Part shown: positions 61,733 to 64,000 of the stretch, in pieces
Layout: every line of letters begins with the position of its first letter
Position numbering within the stretch: the first letter of the stretch is position 1
Source: Clostridiales bacterium
GTDB taxonomy: Bacteria > Bacillota > Clostridia > Oscillospirales > Acutalibacteraceae
Assembly: GCA_012840445.1 (NCBI GenBank)
Contig: DULI01000012.1
Span: 1 to 64,000, forward strand
Reading direction: 5' to 3'
Length of the DNA stretch: 64,000 nt
Notes under the pieces: model-generated
What the model was told of the DNA's origin: nothing
Database searches by the model: none
The model's input: the letters and a program-made list of their open reading frames with translations, nothing else
Program-made: the position numbers and the translations under genes

Positions 61733-64000
61733 ATGGGAATTAGGGTGAAAAGATTTTTGGCTGTTTTTCTCACAATGTCTATAGTACTTGGAATAATACC
61801 GGGGTGGGGAAACCAGGTGTGCGCGGCCAACAGCGAAAGTTCCCCCTACATGCGGTTCGAAACAAATTACAATAATGCATGGTATAGCGATCCTTGCTCT
61901 TATAGAATCTGGGGAATTATAGACGGCTCAGATATTAAGACAACTTATAATAATGATGGTTGGCGCATTACTTTAAAAAACTCTGCAAACCAAACGGTTT
62001 TTGTCGGCAAGATAGGGAACGGAATTGAAAAAGTTGTTTCACTTGGCGGCGTGAATTTCGGTTTTACGCAGAATCTCTCCTTTGTCAGAAACGGGCGGTT
62101 TATCAAAGTGGAATTTGCGGTGCGCAATCTGTCCGACACCGAGCAGGTAATTTCCATCGCTTCTGGTGCTGATATTCAAATCGGGGATGCAGATGATGCT
62201 CCGATCTATCAGTTTCCGGATGGTTCCGGTTTTTACATGACCGATGAGGAAAATGCCCAATTCATCTTTATAGGCAAAAATGACCCCGACGTTACCGATG
62301 TCGATACTTTCTGGTATGGTTATTACTACGATGTAAATGCCAATATGTTCAATCAGATATCGCAAAAAAGCTTAACAAAAGTTGACAGCGGCATGGCTTT
62401 TGCATGGAATAACAGGACTATTGCACCAGGCGCTACCGAGAAGTATTCCGTTTTAATCGGAGTCAGCACACTGACGACTATTGAGCTTACCGGAATATTT
62501 GCTCCGGAAAGCACACTACCGAATGTTTACGCGGGCGCCTCTTTCACTGTTACAGGAAAGGTCTCTAACAATTATAACATTCCTGGCATTGAACTTTATT
62601 ATATTATAGATAACAGGGAACCGGTAAGGTTTTATACGTTTACCGGCGCTCCAGGCAATTTTACCGCGGCGGTTAATATTCCGGAGGGTCTAAAGCCAGG
62701 CTCACACACGATTTACATATATGCAAAGGATATCGACGGCGTTATCTCTCCATTCATTATGAAAAGCTTTACCGTTTTAAGGGAGCTTGCGGGACACGAA
62801 TTAACATACATGTCCGGCCAAGGTCCGGTATTATTGAACCCAGACTTCACTATAAATTATACCGGAACAATTATTGGCGGCAAAATCTATATCGAATCCA
62901 ATTTTAACAGCGAGACCGATTCTCTGCATTTTGAGAACGTGTATGGAATTACCGGAAGCTATAACTCCCAAACCGGTGTTTTAAGTTTATCAGGTGAAAC
63001 CTCTGCAGAGAATTATCAGGCATTTATTCGCACTGTCTCATTTTATACAACAGCAGAAAGCGGTACCAGAACCGTTGTAATAATTTTATATACAGGTTCA
63101 GGAGAAATTTTCTATTACACAGTGAACGGACACTATTATGAATACGTAGCTGCACCAGGCATAACCTGGACAGATGCCAAAGCTGCAGCGGAAGCCAGGA
63201 CATACGGGGGACTTACAGGTTATCTTGCCACCATCACTTCAGCTGCGGAAAATGCCTTTGTAGCCACCAAATGTGCCGGATACGCATGGCTTGGTGGCTC
63301 AGACGCAGGGCATCATAAGGAATGGTATTGGGTAACTGGCCCTGAAGCAGGCAGCAAATTTTGCCAGGAAAGCATTTTTGGTGGTGTAGAATATACAGAA
63401 GAGGGTTGGTATCAGAATTTTGCTCCCGGCGAGCCCGACAACGGTATATTTGGTGGCGAAGACTACCTGTATATGTATCCCATTGTCGGTACATGGAATG
63501 ACAGTCCAAATTACACCGATTACATTCAAGGCTTTATGGTGGAATATGGTACGGAATTTCATCCGCCTGCCGACTGGGTATCGTTAATTAACATAACCAT
63601 TGTCGACAAAATTCCTCCGACAATTCATAATATTGCCGGCATTCCTTCTGCCTGGACAAATGAAGATGTAACGTTGACAATTTCTGCCTCCGATGCCGGC
63701 AGCGGCCTTAATGTCGACGGTGCTTACAGTTTTAATTACGGAGAATGGACTAATATTCCCTCTCAAACCTTTACACGCAATCAAACCGTCAATATCCGCG
63801 TAAGGGATAACAGCGGCAATATCGCTTGGCAGGATGTCGTCATAGATAAAATAGACAAGGACCCGCCTACCTTTATAAATATAGCCCAGTATCCCGAGTC
63901 GTGGACAACAAGCGGTCCGGTTACTTTGATAGTAAACGGATTAACAGACAATTCTGGAGTGGGCTTACATGCGGAGCCCTACAGCTTTTCCACGACAGAA
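61733..64000 (+). CDS. secreted C-type-lectin and Ig-like repeat protein (partial, runs off window)
   Basis: The open frame continues to the window edge (756 codons visible). A signal peptide (1-32) ends near VCAANS. A beta-rich region (40-250, RFETNYNNAWYSDPCSYRIW) is followed by an Ig-like domain (265-345), a cohesin-like or Big domain (about 350-450), then a C-type lectin domain (about 462-606: TWTDAKAAAEARTYGGLTGY, LATITSAAENAFVA, AWLGGSDAGHH, EGWYQNFAPGEPDNG, GTWNDSPNY). Ig-like repeats (DKIPPTIHNIAGIPSAWTNE, then DKDPPTFINIAQYPESWTTS) follow. The EPDN and WND motifs are the carbohydrate/Ca2+-binding signature. It is likely a large surface or secreted adhesin. GGAGG stands before the ATG. 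Confidence 0.88.
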   Translation, partial: MGIRVKRFLAVFLTMSIVLGIIPGWGNQVCAANSESSPYMRFETNYNNAWYSDPCSYRIWGIIDGSDIKTTYNNDGWRITLKNSANQTVFVGKIGNGIEKVVSLGGVNFGFTQNLSFVRNGRFIKVEFAVRNLSDTEQVISIASGADIQIGDADDAPIYQFPDGSGFYMTDEENAQFIFIGKNDPDVTDVDTFWYGYYYDVNANMFNQISQKSLTKVDSGMAFAWNNRTIAPGATEKYSVLIGVSTLTTIELTGIFAPESTLPNVYAGASFTVTGKVSNNYNIPGIELYYIIDNREPVRFYTFTGAPGNFTAAVNIPEGLKPGSHTIYIYAKDIDGVISPFIMKSFTVLRELAGHELTYMSGQGPVLLNPDFTINYTGTIIGGKIYIESNFNSETDSLHFENVYGITGSYNSQTGVLSLSGETSAENYQAFIRTVSFYTTAESGTRTVVIILYTGSGEIFYYTVNGHYYEYVAAPGITWTDAKAAAEARTYGGLTGYLATITSAAENAFVATKCAGYAWLGGSDAGHHKEWYWVTGPEAGSKFCQESIFGGVEYTEEGWYQNFAPGEPDNGIFGGEDYLYMYPIVGTWNDSPNYTDYIQGFMVEYGTEFHPPADWVSLINITIVDKIPPTIHNIAGIPSAWTNEDVTLTISASDAGSGLNVDGAYSFNYGEWTNIPSQTFTRNQTVNIRVRDNSGNIAWQDVVIDKIDKDPPTFINIAQYPESWTTSGPVTLIVNGLTDNSGVGLHAEPYSFSTTE

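Noticed and set aside
1-64000. tRNA or rRNA genes
   Set aside because: No cloverleaf, CCA-ending or rRNA-like conserved stretch was recognised in the intergenic gaps.

Overview
The window is low-GC, densely coded DNA with Shine-Dalgarno-led genes, many rho-independent terminators and SigA-type promoters. Gene content (D-lactate dehydrogenase, flavodiiron protein, YesMN-type two-component system, a dockerin-bearing esterase, NPKTG-anchored surface protein, type III-A CRISPR) points to an anaerobic, fibre- or glycan-degrading member of the Clostridia (Bacillota). I cannot name the species. It is ordinary chromosome with two traces of phage DNA: the tail of a phage-type DNA methyltransferase at the left edge and a C-terminally cut terminase large subunit near 60 kb.

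Layout. 0-7 kb: methyltransferase, D-lactate dehydrogenase, a broken GGDEF gene, asparagine synthase behind a terminator-type leader, a frameshifted membrane gene, cutA and an RlmI-type rRNA methyltransferase. 7.6-16 kb: a sugar-uptake block made of a YesN-type regulator, a YesM-type kinase, a lipoprotein sugar sensor and an mglBAC-type galactose/ribose-family ABC transporter, followed by a sugar O-acetyltransferase. 17-29 kb: housekeeping and accessory genes, including a GT2-GtrA/phosphodiester glycosidase cluster, a flavodiiron protein and an 851-residue PEP-synthase-like protein with an unusual N-terminus. 30-34 kb: a 1243-residue secreted multidomain esterase ending in a type I dockerin. 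34-37 kb: alpha/beta hydrolase, a MerR/TipA regulator with its 19-bp-spacer promoter, and nagB. 37.3-40.2 kb: a three-gene cell-surface module. 40.2-46.2 kb: divergent mannoside cluster (GntR and ROK against a ManA-like isomerase and a GH38 mannosidase) with a palindromic operator in each promoter. 46-52.5 kb: formate/nitrite-type channel, small enzymes, a YtrA-type regulator with its ABC exporter, DUF2200 and DUF4256.

52.6-60.1 kb is a type III-A CRISPR locus, all on the minus strand: cas10 (remnant), csm2, csm3, csm4, csm5, cas6, a 24-repeat array, then csm6. cas10 has kept only its last ~137 codons. It ends abruptly at a junction with the phage terminase gene, so the HD nuclease and the cyclic-oligoadenylate-making Palm domain are absent while the rest of the complex and Csm6 look intact. 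No cas1 or cas2 is present. The window closes inside a large secreted C-type-lectin/Ig-like protein.

The points I would check first are the cas10/terminase junction, the three-gene surface module at 37.4-40.2 kb, the unusual PEP-synthase fusion, and the ANTAR-type hexaloop in front of asnB.
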